Shown: one piece after another, positions 45,024 through 53,652 of the stretch
Layout: each line of letters starts with the position of its first letter
How positions within the stretch are numbered: position 1 is the first letter of the stretch
Source: Succinivibrio dextrinosolvens
Lineage (GTDB): Bacteria > Pseudomonadota > Gammaproteobacteria > Enterobacterales > Succinivibrionaceae
Length of the DNA: 64,000 nucleotides
NCBI RefSeq assembly: GCF_900116345.1
Contig: NZ_FPAH01000007.1
Span: forward strand, 35,029 to 99,028
Direction of reading: 5' to 3'
Translations under genes and position numbers: made by a program
The notes under the pieces: generated by a model
What the model saw: only the letters and a program-made list of their open reading frames with translations
Databases searched by the model: none
Told to the model about the DNA's origin: nothing

Positions 45024-45470
45024 TTACTCAAAAACTACACCCATTGGAAGAGGAACCTTCAGGAACATGGTAAACACAAAGTAAATAACCAATCCCAGTA
45101 CAAAAACTGTCAGTACCGAATTCTTCAGAGGAACTTTCAGGAATGACATGATTATGATCAGATAAGCGATACTTGTGATGTAAAAGCCGATATAGTAAAC
45201 ACCTGCAATATAAATCACACAGGCAGCCAGTACTGTAAAGAACTGACTTTTCAGAAAGCCCTCAAATACAGAATGCAGATCATTTTCCATTCCTGTCTTT
45301 TTAAGTTTGATTAGATTCAGGACTACAAACAGAGTATTCAGAATAAAGAGACCACTTATGAGACAAAGCGGATAGGTCTGTGCTTCAGGAGGCAGCTCCT
45401 GCAGGTAATAATAAAAAAAGAGGCAGATACCGTATATAAATACAACAACGCCTACATCAGATTTTTTCAC
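45024..45470 (-). CDS. tctB: Tripartite tricarboxylate transporter, small membrane subunit TctB
   Basis: 148 residues with four hydrophobic segments (about 7-20, 33-50, 75-110, 120-138), the layout of TctB. Sequence is weakly conserved in this family; the call rests on topology, size and position between tctC and tctA. The TctA gene begins 6 bp later. It should form the membrane complex with TctA. Confidence 0.88.
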   Translation of the reverse strand: MKKSDVGVVVFIYGICLFFYYYLQELPPEAQTYPLCLISGLFILNTLFVVLNLIKLKKTGMENDLHSVFEGFLKSQFFTVLAACVIYIAGVYYIGFYITSIAYLIIIMSFLKVPLKNSVLTVFVLGLVIYFVFTMFLKVPLPMGVVFE

Positions 45471-45490
45471 AATATATTTCCTAATTTAAA

Positions 45491-45511
45491 ATGCCGGAAC
45501 AAGTCCGGCAT
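45491..45511 (-). other. Intercistronic hairpin between tctC and tctB
   Basis: Perfect 8-bp stem ATGCCGGA / TCCGGCAT with a 5-base loop, 10 bp after the tctC stop. No T-run on the minus strand. It probably stabilises tctC message or partly ends it, giving excess binding protein. Confidence 0.65.
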
Positions 45512-45521
45512 CATATGTTAT

Positions 45522-46475
45522 TTACTTGTAAAGATTGGTTACAACATCCTTACAGAAAGCTTCCTGCTCAGCAATCAGATTACCAAATGCCTTGTCATCC
45601 ATGAAGTCTAACTCAAGACCAGCTTTCTGGTGAGCTTCGATAACAGCAGGATCTTCAGCGGTCTTCTTGAAGGCGTCAACATAGAAATCAACAACCTCTT
45701 TTGGAGTGCCTTTAGGAACAACGATACCTCTTGCAGAGCCGTACCACTTGTTGTAGTAGCCGCACTCACCTAGGGTTGGAACATCTGGAAGTGACTCGAG
45801 TCTGTTCTCAGAGAATACACCCAGAACACGTAACTCAGGCTTGTCACCCTTGATTAGCTGAGCAACGTCAGCTACCTTTGCACAGGTGAAGTCAACTTCG
45901 TTCTGACGTAAAGCCAGAAGCTGATCTGCGGTTCCGCCATATGGAATTGCCTTGTACTTGAAGTCAGCACTGGTTGCTAGAAGCTGAGCTGCAGTGTGGT
46001 TTGAAGCCTTAACACCATTGGTAGATGCTCTGATGTTAGGATTCTTCTTAGCAGCCTCAACAAGATCCTTTAAGGTCTTGTATGGGCTGTCAGCCTTAAC
46101 AGCAACAACACCGGTCTCGGTCAGATGATTACATACAGGGATAACATCTGAGGTCTTGAATGGAGCATTTGGCAGAGTAGCCAGAGTAGTAAAGGTTGGA
46201 AGGTTAATAAAGCCGATGGTCTGACCGTCACCCTTGGCCTGTACCAAGGCAGTCCAGCCAATCTTGCCGTCTGCACCAGGCATATTGTTGATAATCAGAG
46301 TCTTACCAATGTACTTTTCTGCCATAGAAGCAAGAACACGAGCACCGGTATCAGTACCAGAACCAGCCTTGTAGGCAACAATTACCTTAACATCACCGGT
46401 TGGCTCCCATGCGGTAGCATTGAAAGCAGCACCGATTATGGTTGCGGCACATAGAAGTTTAGTAAGTTTTCTCAT
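45522..46475 (-). CDS. tctC: Tripartite tricarboxylate transporter, periplasmic binding protein TctC
   Basis: 317 residues with a Sec signal peptide (about 1-22, ending FNATAWEP). The mature chain has the Bug/TctC marks VIVAYKAGSGTDTGARVLAS near the N-terminus, INNMPGADGKIGWTALVQAKGDGQTIGF, and VPKGTPKEVVDFYVDAFKKT. Binding proteins of this group hold carboxylates through two water molecules. First gene of tctCBA, well separated from the upstream gene by 40 bp. Confidence 0.94.
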   Translation of the reverse strand: MRKLTKLLCAATIIGAAFNATAWEPTGDVKVIVAYKAGSGTDTGARVLASMAEKYIGKTLIINNMPGADGKIGWTALVQAKGDGQTIGFINLPTFTTLATLPNAPFKTSDVIPVCNHLTETGVVAVKADSPYKTLKDLVEAAKKNPNIRASTNGVKASNHTAAQLLATSADFKYKAIPYGGTADQLLALRQNEVDFTCAKVADVAQLIKGDKPELRVLGVFSENRLESLPDVPTLGECGYYNKWYGSARGIVVPKGTPKEVVDFYVDAFKKTAEDPAVIEAHQKAGLELDFMDDKAFGNLIAEQEAFCKDVVTNLYK

Positions 46476-46515
46476 AATAATCCCCTTATGTTGTGGAAGT
46501 AAAAAAATCTTTCTC

Positions 46516-48147
46516 TTAATCTTCGGTAAGATTCATCTCCTGTTCCTGATTCTTCAGTTCGCCTTTATGGAAAAGCGGATCGAAGATTACACAGATATGT
46601 CTGTACTGTTCCAGAATCTCAAGCAGAATCATAAAGAAACGCATATCCTGTTCAGCATTAAGATGAGTCTTTCCGATATAGTTTGAATGAAAATTAGTTA
46701 TCAGTTTGAGACACTGATTCTTCTTTTGCATGTAATTCTGTTTTTCTTCTTTACCGTTTCTGAAGAAAGCATTTACAGCAAGATTAACCGCACTTGCACA
46801 TTCACTTGAGATCTTGCCAAGCTCAGTTCTTATTTCCGGAATAAATGAAGTCTGATAGGTACCGTTAGCCTTATTAAGTCGCTTAACCATACCGTTGATG
46901 ATATGAGCACATTCACTTACATCAGCAGAAGCGATAAGACATCTGTTCATGCGTCTGCGCTGTTTCTTTGAATCAAAATTTACACCTGCCAGATATTCGC
47001 TGATCTTACCTGCTATATCTCTGATTCTGTTCTTCATGTCATTACTGCTGACGCCTTCCTGAGGTTTATAGGCAATACTGTTTTCAAGGTTGGTAAACAT
47101 CTGCTGCAGGAAATCACCAATACTCAGAACTTCTCTTATGGCATTACCAAGAGCCAGGTTAGGATCGATATAGGCAGCCAGGTCAAGGTGCTCAGGAGTA
47201 TTAGGATCATACTCAACCTTGCGCTCAGGAATCAGAGCATACAGAAGTTTTGACATCAGACCTACACAAGGTAGCATAAAGAAACAGATAACCGCATTGA
47301 ATACTACATGGAACCAGATTACGAACTCAGATAAAGGAAAGGACATCTCCTTTTCTGCATTCTCAATAGGTACCAGGAGACACAGGGCTATAATACCGAT
47401 AATAATCTTGAAGAGGGTATTGCCATACATAACTCTTTTGGCGCTGATCCCCTGCTTTAAGGCACCGATTATCTCAAGAATACAGGAACCGATATTAGCT
47501 CCGATAACCACAGCCAGAGCACCGCTTATCTCAATGGCACCAGTGGTACATAAAAGTGATGTTAGAAGTACAGCAGCCAGACTTGAGAAACAGATTACAG
47601 CCAGAATCATTCCCAGGATAAGAGCAAAGGTAATCTCATCTGTAAGAGACTTAAGCAGAACTGCTGTCAGCTCTGCATTGGTTACTGTCTGAGTGGTTTG
47701 GACAATCAGTCTTAGTGCCAGAAGAATCAAGCCTAAGCCCAGCATGATACCGCCACTTAAATGCAGCTTTACTCTGTCAGCAAAACCAAGATACAGAAAA
47801 ATACCCAGGGTAAGCAGAATTGGAGAGACTATGGACAGATCGCAGGTCAGCACACGGGCCATAATTGCTGTACCCAGATCGGCACCAAGCATAATGGCAA
47901 GAGCAATTCCTAGAGATAACAGATTCTTTTTCAGAAAGGATGAAACCAGAAGTGAAGTGGCAGTACTGCTCTGTACCAGCATAGTTGTGCCTAAACCAAT
48001 CAGAACAGCTTTAAACTTGGAGTCAACTACGCTCTTTAAAACATTTCCGATTGATGCACCGCATGAGCTCATGACCGTCTTTTTAGTCATGTACACACCG
48101 AAAGCCAGCAGGGCAATCGCGCTAAACAGATTCAACAGAAAATACAT
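46516..48147 (-). CDS. Na/Pi cotransporter family protein with C-terminal PhoU-like domain
   Basis: 543 residues. About eight to ten hydrophobic segments occupy 1-310 and include two repeats of the Na/Pi cotransporter motif, GTTMLVQSSTATSLLVSSF and a second GANIGSCILEIIGALKQ, with the QSS signature of this family. The C-terminal 230 residues are soluble and helical, like a PhoU domain. Related to YjbB/NptA. It probably exports or exchanges phosphate or a related anion. tctC follows after 40 bp, so it could be in the same transcript. Confidence 0.85.
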   Translation of the reverse strand: MYFLLNLFSAIALLAFGVYMTKKTVMSSCGASIGNVLKSVVDSKFKAVLIGLGTTMLVQSSTATSLLVSSFLKKNLLSLGIALAIMLGADLGTAIMARVLTCDLSIVSPILLTLGIFLYLGFADRVKLHLSGGIMLGLGLILLALRLIVQTTQTVTNAELTAVLLKSLTDEITFALILGMILAVICFSSLAAVLLTSLLCTTGAIEISGALAVVIGANIGSCILEIIGALKQGISAKRVMYGNTLFKIIIGIIALCLLVPIENAEKEMSFPLSEFVIWFHVVFNAVICFFMLPCVGLMSKLLYALIPERKVEYDPNTPEHLDLAAYIDPNLALGNAIREVLSIGDFLQQMFTNLENSIAYKPQEGVSSNDMKNRIRDIAGKISEYLAGVNFDSKKQRRRMNRCLIASADVSECAHIINGMVKRLNKANGTYQTSFIPEIRTELGKISSECASAVNLAVNAFFRNGKEEKQNYMQKKNQCLKLITNFHSNYIGKTHLNAEQDMRFFMILLEILEQYRHICVIFDPLFHKGELKNQEQEMNLTED

Positions 48148-48474
48148 AACTTGTCTTCACTCTCTGAATATACCAAGTTCTATTCTAATTTGATTTATAT
48201 ATTTATATTTCAACAAAATAGCAAAAATAAAAGTTATCTCAAATTATTAACCATACATTTGTTTAAACCGTTTGAGATGATTAACAGAATGGCAATTTTC
48301 ATTCGTCATGATTATTTTTGTAACTTTTTTGCATTTTTCTTTACTTTTATGGGTAATTTTCCTTAATTAAGGCGCAAACTGAAGCGCTTTAATGGTAAAA
48401 TGTAGCAACTTTTTTTTATTTGTTTTATTTGAATAGATCTTTATCTATTTTGTATTCGTAGCAAGGTTCAAAAA
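48148..48474. other. Divergent intergenic region Na/Pi gene / glyQ
   Basis: 327 AT-rich bases, no gene seen. It holds a perfect 12-bp palindrome CCTTAATTAAGG (48361-48372) and GCGC repeats on either side of 48380, about 100 bp before glyQ. A -10-like TAAAAT lies at 48396-48401. Confidence 0.4.
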
Positions 48475-49401
48475 ATGTCTAACAAATATGACCTTCAAAC
48501 ATTCCAAGGTTTAATTCTTACCCTACAAGATTACTGGATGCGCCATGGCTGCATGATTGCAGAGCCATTCGATCTTGAAGTCGGTGCAGGTACTTCTCAC
48601 CCAATGACTTTCTTAAGATCACTTGGTCCTGAGCCAATCTCATGTGCATATGTTCAGCCATCAAGAAGACCTACTGATGGTCGTTACGGTGAAAATCCAA
48701 ACAGATTACAGCACTACTATCAGTTTCAGGTTATTCTTAAGCCTTCTCCAGATAACATTCAGGAGCTATATCTTGGCTCATTAAAGGAACTTGGATTTGA
48801 TCCAACCGAAAACGATATCCGTTTCGTTGAAGACAACTGGGAAAACCCAACTCTTGGTGCGTGGGGTCTTGGCTGGGAAATCTGGCTGAACGGTATGGAA
48901 GTTTCACAGTTTACCTACTTCCAGCAGGTTGGCGGTTTAGAGTGCTACCCTGTTACCGGTGAGTTAACCTATGGTCTTGAGCGTCTTGCTATGTACATCC
49001 AGAAGAAAAAGACTGTATATGACTTAATCTGGGCTCACACAGCAAACGGCGATGTTACCTACGGTGACGTATTCCACCAGAACGAAGTAGAGCAGTCTAC
49101 ATACAACTTCGAATACGCTGATACCGATTTCTTATTCAGCATGTTTGATCAGATGGAAAAAGAGAGCAGCTATCTTCTGAATCTAGAGAAGCCTCTTCCA
49201 TTACCAGCATATGAAAGAATTCTAAAGGCAGCACACTGTTTCAACCTGTTAGATGCAAGACATGCAATCTCAGTAACAGAGCGTCAGAGATTTATCCTGA
49301 GAATCAGAACTCTATCTAAAGCTGTTGCAGAAGCATATTACAAATCAAGAGAAGAGCTTGGTTTCCCAATGTGCAAAAAGACTGAAAACAAGGATAACTA
49401 G
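48475..49401 (+). CDS. glyQ: Glycyl-tRNA synthetase alpha subunit
   Basis: Catalytic subunit of the bacterial alpha2beta2 glycyl-tRNA synthetase. 308 residues, normal. [20 protein letters not shown] at the start, [20 protein letters not shown], and [20 protein letters not shown] are family signatures of the class II core. glyS follows after 13 bp. Sequence before the ATG has no strong ribosome-binding site beyond AAGG at a long spacing. Confidence 0.97.
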   Translation: MSNKYDLQTFQGLILTLQDYWMRHGCMIAEPFDLEVGAGTSHPMTFLRSLGPEPISCAYVQPSRRPTDGRYGENPNRLQHYYQFQVILKPSPDNIQELYLGSLKELGFDPTENDIRFVEDNWENPTLGAWGLGWEIWLNGMEVSQFTYFQQVGGLECYPVTGELTYGLERLAMYIQKKKTVYDLIWAHTANGDVTYGDVFHQNEVEQSTYNFEYADTDFLFSMFDQMEKESSYLLNLEKPLPLPAYERILKAAHCFNLLDARHAISVTERQRFILRIRTLSKAVAEAYYKSREELGFPMCKKTENKDN

Positions 49402-49414
49402 GATTTAACATATC

Positions 49415-51481
49415 ATGACAACCAATAATTTACTTTTAGAGCTAGGAACAGAGGAATTACCTCCAAAATCTTTACGTACCCTTGCTCAGTCTTTACATGA
49501 TTCATTTGTAAAGCAGTTAAAGGATCAGAACCTTCATTTTGAGTCTTCAAAATGGTATGCAACCCCAAGAAGACTGGCCTTATTCATTACCGCTCTTGAA
49601 GAGAAGCAGCAGGACCAGGAGATTGAAATCAAGGGACCTGCAGTTAAGGCAGCTTTCGATGCTAACGGTAATCCTACCAAGGCAGCTTTAGGCTGGGCTT
49701 CAGCTAACGGCATTAAGATTGAAGATGCACAGAGATTAACAACCCCTAAGGGTGAGTGGTTATATGTCAAAACCACCAAGAAGGGAGCTAACACTGCTGA
49801 TCTTGTTCCTGAGCTATTCAAGACTGCTCTAAAGTCTCTTCCAATCCCACGTTTAATGCACTGGGGTGATAAGAAAGAAGAGTTCGTTCGTCCAGTTCAT
49901 ACCCTATGTATGTTGTTCGGTGAGACCTTAATTCCAGGTTCAATCCTTGGTGTTGATTCATCAAAGGAAATCAACGGTCACCGTTTCTTAGGCTCTCAGA
50001 AGGTTGTAATTAAGTCAGCTGATACCTATGTTGACCAGTTAAGAACTGAAGGCCGTGTTGTTGCTGATTACGAAGAGAGAAAGGCATCAATTATCAAGCA
50101 GGTTACAGATATTGCTAACTCAGTTAACGGTAAGGCTGATCTTGATGATTCATTAGTTGAGGAAGTTACCTCAATCGTTGAAGAACCACATATCTTCAAG
50201 GCTTCATTTGAAGAGAGATTCCTGAAAGTTCCAGCAGAAGCTCTTGTATACACCATGAAGGGTGACCAGAAGTACTTCCCTATCTACGATAAGGATAACA
50301 AGCTGCTACCTTCATTTGCATTTGCTTCTAACATCAATCCAGATGATGCAACCTCACTTATTTCAGGTAACGAGAGAGTTGTAAGACCAAGACTTTCTGA
50401 TGCAGAATTCTTCTTCCAGACTGATAGAAAGAACAGCTTAGATTCATACTTCAAGAAGCTGGAGAACATCGTTTACCAAAAAGATATCGGTACTCTTGCT
50501 TTCAGATCTGACTGTGTTGAGGAGTTAGCTAAGTATATTGCTAATGAAATCAATGCTGATGCAACCAAGGCAGCTCGTGCTGCTCATCTGGCCAAGTGTG
50601 ACCTTGCAACAACCATGGTAACAGAGTTCACTGATACTCAGGGTATTATGGGTATGCACTACGCAGAGCTTGATAACGAAGATAAGGACGTTTCAGACGC
50701 TATCTTCGAGCAGTACCTTCCAAGATTTGCCGGTGATATCATTCCTACCAAGCCTGTTCAGATTTCTGTAAGTTTAGCAGAGAAGATTATTACTTTGGTT
50801 GGCATCTTTGGTATCAATATGCTACCTAAGGGTGATAAGGATCCATTCGGTCTAAGAAGAGCTGCTATCGGTTTAATCAGAATTCTGATTGAGAACAATA
50901 TCTCTATCAACTTCTACAAGCTTATTGATAAAGCCTGCTCTATTCTAGAGGCTAAGCTAAAGTCAAAAGAAACCAAAGAGAATGTTATCAACTTCGTTTA
51001 TAACAGACTAAAGGCTTATTATCAGGACCAGGGCATTGAGGCATCAATCTTCTTAGCAGTCCTATCAACAAATCCACAGGATATTCTGGATTTCGATAAT
51101 AGAGTAAAGGCTGTTAAGCAGTTCAAGTCTCTGCCAGAAGCTGAGAATCTGGCTTCTGCATATAAGAGAATTAACAACATTCTAAGCAAGGCAGATAAGT
51201 TTGATACCAACATCAATGAATCACTTCTGAAAGAAGAAGCTGAAGTTAAGTTATTCAATGTACTGAAGACTGTTGATGTTAAGGTATCTAAGTTGTATTC
51301 AGAGAGCAACTATACAGAGGCTCTATCTGCTCTATCTGAACTAAAGGATCCAGTAGATAACTTCTTTGAGAATGTTATGGTTAATGCAGAAGATGCAAAT
51401 ATCAAGAACAACAGATTAGCATTACTAAATAATCTTCACGAAATTATTGCTAAAACTGCTGATATTTCAGTTCTGTACTAA
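49415..51481 (+). CDS. glyS: Glycyl-tRNA synthetase beta subunit
   Basis: 688 residues, the tRNA-recognition partner of GlyQ. The N-terminal LLLELGTEELPPKSLRTL, WYATPRRLALFI, HRFLG and MKGDQKYFPIYD are typical, as is VRPRLSDAEFFFQTDRK and the HD-like region TQGIMGMHYA. The C-terminus (from about 560) is the anticodon-binding-like domain. Ends with a strong terminator, immediately after which the parS array begins. Confidence 0.97.
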   Translation: MTTNNLLLELGTEELPPKSLRTLAQSLHDSFVKQLKDQNLHFESSKWYATPRRLALFITALEEKQQDQEIEIKGPAVKAAFDANGNPTKAALGWASANGIKIEDAQRLTTPKGEWLYVKTTKKGANTADLVPELFKTALKSLPIPRLMHWGDKKEEFVRPVHTLCMLFGETLIPGSILGVDSSKEINGHRFLGSQKVVIKSADTYVDQLRTEGRVVADYEERKASIIKQVTDIANSVNGKADLDDSLVEEVTSIVEEPHIFKASFEERFLKVPAEALVYTMKGDQKYFPIYDKDNKLLPSFAFASNINPDDATSLISGNERVVRPRLSDAEFFFQTDRKNSLDSYFKKLENIVYQKDIGTLAFRSDCVEELAKYIANEINADATKAARAAHLAKCDLATTMVTEFTDTQGIMGMHYAELDNEDKDVSDAIFEQYLPRFAGDIIPTKPVQISVSLAEKIITLVGIFGINMLPKGDKDPFGLRRAAIGLIRILIENNISINFYKLIDKACSILEAKLKSKETKENVINFVYNRLKAYYQDQGIEASIFLAVLSTNPQDILDFDNRVKAVKQFKSLPEAENLASAYKRINNILSKADKFDTNINESLLKEEAEVKLFNVLKTVDVKVSKLYSESNYTEALSALSELKDPVDNFFENVMVNAEDANIKNNRLALLNNLHEIIAKTADISVLY

Positions 51482-51505
51482 TTTAATTAAATAATTATTG
51501 AATCA

Positions 51506-51532
51506 GGGCTCATTTTTATGAGCCCTTTTTTA
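51506..51532 (+). terminator. Intrinsic terminator after glyS
   Basis: GGGCTCAT / ATGAGCCC perfect 8-bp stem, 4-base loop, followed by six T. The first parS-like site begins one base after the T-run. Confidence 0.92.
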
Positions 51533-51548
51533 TGTTCCAGGTGGAACA
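51533..51548. other. parS-like site 1
   Basis: TGTTCCAGGTGGAACA; one mismatch (central C to G). It directly follows the glyS terminator T-run. Confidence 0.75.
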
Positions 51549-51607
51549 TATTTATACCAAACATCCTTCCCCGGTAACTCTCATAGGTCTAAATTACATA
51601 GTATTAT

Positions 51608-51623
51608 TGTTCCACATGGAACA
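51608..51623. other. parS-like site 2
   Basis: TGTTCCACATGGAACA; one mismatch (central G to A). Confidence 0.8.
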
Positions 51624-51708
51624 TTAGTGAATGTACAGTAGTTTACTTATCTATATAATTGTATTCAGAAATATGGAAACCATATCTACAATATTGTATT
51701 TGAAATAA

Positions 51709-51724
51709 TGTTCCACGTGGAACA
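51709..51724. other. parS site 3 (exact)
   Basis: TGTTCCACGTGGAACA, a perfect 16-bp palindrome with the CACGTG core. Confidence 0.9.
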
Positions 51725-51795
51725 TATTACTCATAATTCCGCATACATAAAATTCAATTATATGAAAGATCCATGTCAGGAAGATTTAACTATAA

Positions 51796-51811
51796 CGTTC
51801 CACATGGAACA
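51796..51811. other. parS-like site 4
   Basis: CGTTCCACATGGAACA; two mismatches (first base and central G to A). Confidence 0.7.
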
Positions 51812-51886
51812 TATCGTTACAAGTTAATCATTCATCAAATTTCATTTCTAAAAATATAACTTATTTTCTATATGAACATTCAAAAA

Positions 51887-51902
51887 TGTTCCACGTGGAA
51901 CA
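51887..51902. other. parS site 5 (exact)
   Basis: TGTTCCACGTGGAACA, exact match to the palindrome. Confidence 0.9.
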
Positions 51903-52089
51903 AATGTATGAAGGTAAAAGATTCAAAAAAATTACAATTCAAATATTTTATTAATTAACTATGAACTTTGATAAATCCATGTTCCATAAGATTTTATAAT
52001 TTAGTGTTATATTCAAAAGAAAAGATAAACAATCATCGAATAATTACTAGATATTTAATAATCAAGAATAGAGAGTGTATCATTGATGA

Positions 52090-52105
52090 TGTTCCACGTG
52101 GAACA
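52090..52105. other. parS site 6 (exact)
   Basis: TGTTCCACGTGGAACA, exact match to the palindrome. Confidence 0.9.
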
Positions 52106-52250
52106 TCGAAGACTGAATATAATTCTGAACAAAAATATTAAAAAAATTAACTAACTATTAATGTCAATCTTAATATTTACATAATTAACGTTAATTAAAT
52201 AAATACATCGAGAAAGAATATTCATAGATCCATACAATTTGCAATAAATA

Positions 52251-52266
52251 TGTTCCACGTGGAACA
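52251..52266. other. parS site 7 (exact)
   Basis: TGTTCCACGTGGAACA, exact match to the palindrome. Confidence 0.9.
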
Positions 52267-52519
52267 TAATCATCAGGTCCAAGAATATTTAATATGACAA
52301 TTTAAAAGAAATAGAAATAAATAATTTGTTCAATTTCATACTTAACAATAGAACGATTATGAAGTATACCGAGAATTACATGAATATATAATAGTATAAG
52401 AATATTTTAATACCATTTAAAAACCATTATATAAAAAATAGAAAATGACGGTTTTAGTGGTATTGGTAATAATAATCCTAGTAAATACAGAGGAGAAGGA
52501 GCAGATAATCATCAAATTA

Positions 52520-52535
52520 TGTTCCACGTGGAACA
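52520..52535. other. parS site 8 (exact)
   Basis: TGTTCCACGTGGAACA, exact match, after the widest gap of the array (269 bp from site 7). Confidence 0.9.
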
Positions 52536-52731
52536 TATAATTATATGAAAAACATTTACTGGGGAAATTTAAAGAGATTATTAGTTTGTATATTCAAGAT
52601 CTAATTATATTACCTGATTATAAGTCTTAAAAGTATTGAATATTGAATATTGTATTCTTGTATTTTTACAGTAACTTTTCGTTATTTTAGCTACAAGTTA
52701 TCTATAAGAATGTATCATTATTTCTGATTAA

Positions 52732-52747
52732 TGTTCCATGTGGAACA
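52732..52747. other. parS-like site 9
   Basis: TGTTCCATGTGGAACA; one mismatch (central C to T), the mirror image of the CACATG variants. Confidence 0.8.
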
Positions 52748-52924
52748 ATTGATTATTTAAGTTTATCAATATTATTAAAATTGTTATGGAAAATTCTAAT
52801 AATTACTTCAATTCTCTTCCCTAGTCTAAACAATATATTACAAATTAGTTCATTTTAATCTGCAAATTTCTATAAGAATCATTTCATATCATTATTAATA
52901 TCAATTTGTAGTTATATTATTGAA

Positions 52925-52940
52925 TGTTCTACATGGAACT
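52925..52940. other. parS-like site 10 (most degenerate)
   Basis: TGTTCTACATGGAACT; three mismatches. Spacing fits the array, but binding may be weak or lost. Confidence 0.55.
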
Positions 52941-53021
52941 GCATTACTAATCTCTTAAAATCATCCAGATAAATAGTTTAATGTTGAAATTATATGATTA
53001 GTATTTGTAATACTTTATATA

Positions 53022-53037
53022 TGTTCCACATGGAACG
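53022..53037. other. parS-like site 11
   Basis: TGTTCCACATGGAACG; two mismatches (central G to A and the last base). Confidence 0.7.
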
Positions 53038-53157
53038 TAAATTATATAGACAATAATGACTAATTCTATATTCGGAATAACTAAGAATGATGAATACTGA
53101 TCAAAATGTAATTCCAGATACTAAAAAATACGATTTGAAGTTCAATCAAATATAATA

Positions 53158-53173
53158 TGTTCCTCGTGGAACA
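53158..53173. other. parS-like site 12
   Basis: TGTTCCTCGTGGAACA; one mismatch (A to T at position 7). The only variant that keeps the central CG. Confidence 0.78.
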
Positions 53174-53298
53174 TTGTTATAGTTCTTTCTTGATTAAAAT
53201 AGAAATAACATTTAACAAATATTTATCAGTAAAAGGTAATAAGCGAGGTAAAAATTAACTTTACGACGTGAAGTTCATATATTCAGATGAATAAATCA

Positions 53299-53314
53299 TG
53301 TTCCACGTGGAACA
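53299..53314. other. parS site 13 (exact)
   Basis: TGTTCCACGTGGAACA, exact match to the palindrome. Confidence 0.9.
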
Positions 53315-53440
53315 CTGTTATAGTTCATAAATATTTTTATAGTCGGCTATAAAATATTATTTATTCAATATTAGCGTATTACTCCAGAAAGATAGTGACT
53401 TTATAAAATTGCGTTAATATAAATTCTAATTAACTAATCA

Positions 53441-53456
53441 TGTTCCACATGGAACA
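53441..53456. other. parS-like site 14
   Basis: TGTTCCACATGGAACA; one mismatch (central G to A). Last site before gyrB, about 140 bp from the gyrB terminator. Confidence 0.8.
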
Positions 53457-53594
53457 TATTGATAATATATAGTGAATAAAAATACATAATGATCAAACAG
53501 TTGATTTAAAGATAGGATCTAAAAAAATGATTATTTTTCATAATATTAGTTTATCTCCTTAGATAACCTTAAGGAATAACCTAAAAGGTTAAGA

Positions 53595-53624
53595 TAATAA
53601 AAAACCTGGTATAAAACCAGGTTT
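53595..53624 (-). terminator. Intrinsic terminator after gyrB
   Basis: AAACCTGGT / ACCAGGTTT perfect 9-bp stem (53602-53610 with 53616-53624), 5-base loop, then TTTTATTATC on the minus strand. It closes the gyrB side of the parS region. Confidence 0.88.
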
Positions 53625-53652
53625 AAATAATTAAATGAATTTAGATTAAAAA

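Larger units (their letters stand above)
51533..53456. repeat. Array of 14 parS-like palindromes in a gene-free AT-rich region
   Basis: Seen: 14 copies of TGTTCCACGTGGAACA or variants within 1924 bp, start-to-start distances 75, 101, 87, 91, 203, 161, 269, 212, 193, 97, 136, 141 and 142 bp. Six are exact, five have one mismatch, two have two and one has three. The DNA between copies is very AT-rich, has no long open frame on either strand, and the spacers share no obvious repeat. Known: this palindrome is the parS site for ParB of the ParABS chromosome segregation system, close to the widely shared TGTTTCACGTGAAACA. Inferred: a dense centromere-like ParB-loading zone beside the replication genes. 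Confidence 0.88.

Noticed and set aside
51482..53652. CRISPR array, because of evenly repeated short sequences
   Set aside because: Repeats are 16-bp palindromes, spacers vary from 59 to 253 bp, and no cas gene is near. The motif is parS.
51482..53652. Hidden short genes in the AT-rich region
   Set aside because: Stops are frequent in all frames and no ribosome-binding site with a start and protein-like composition was found.
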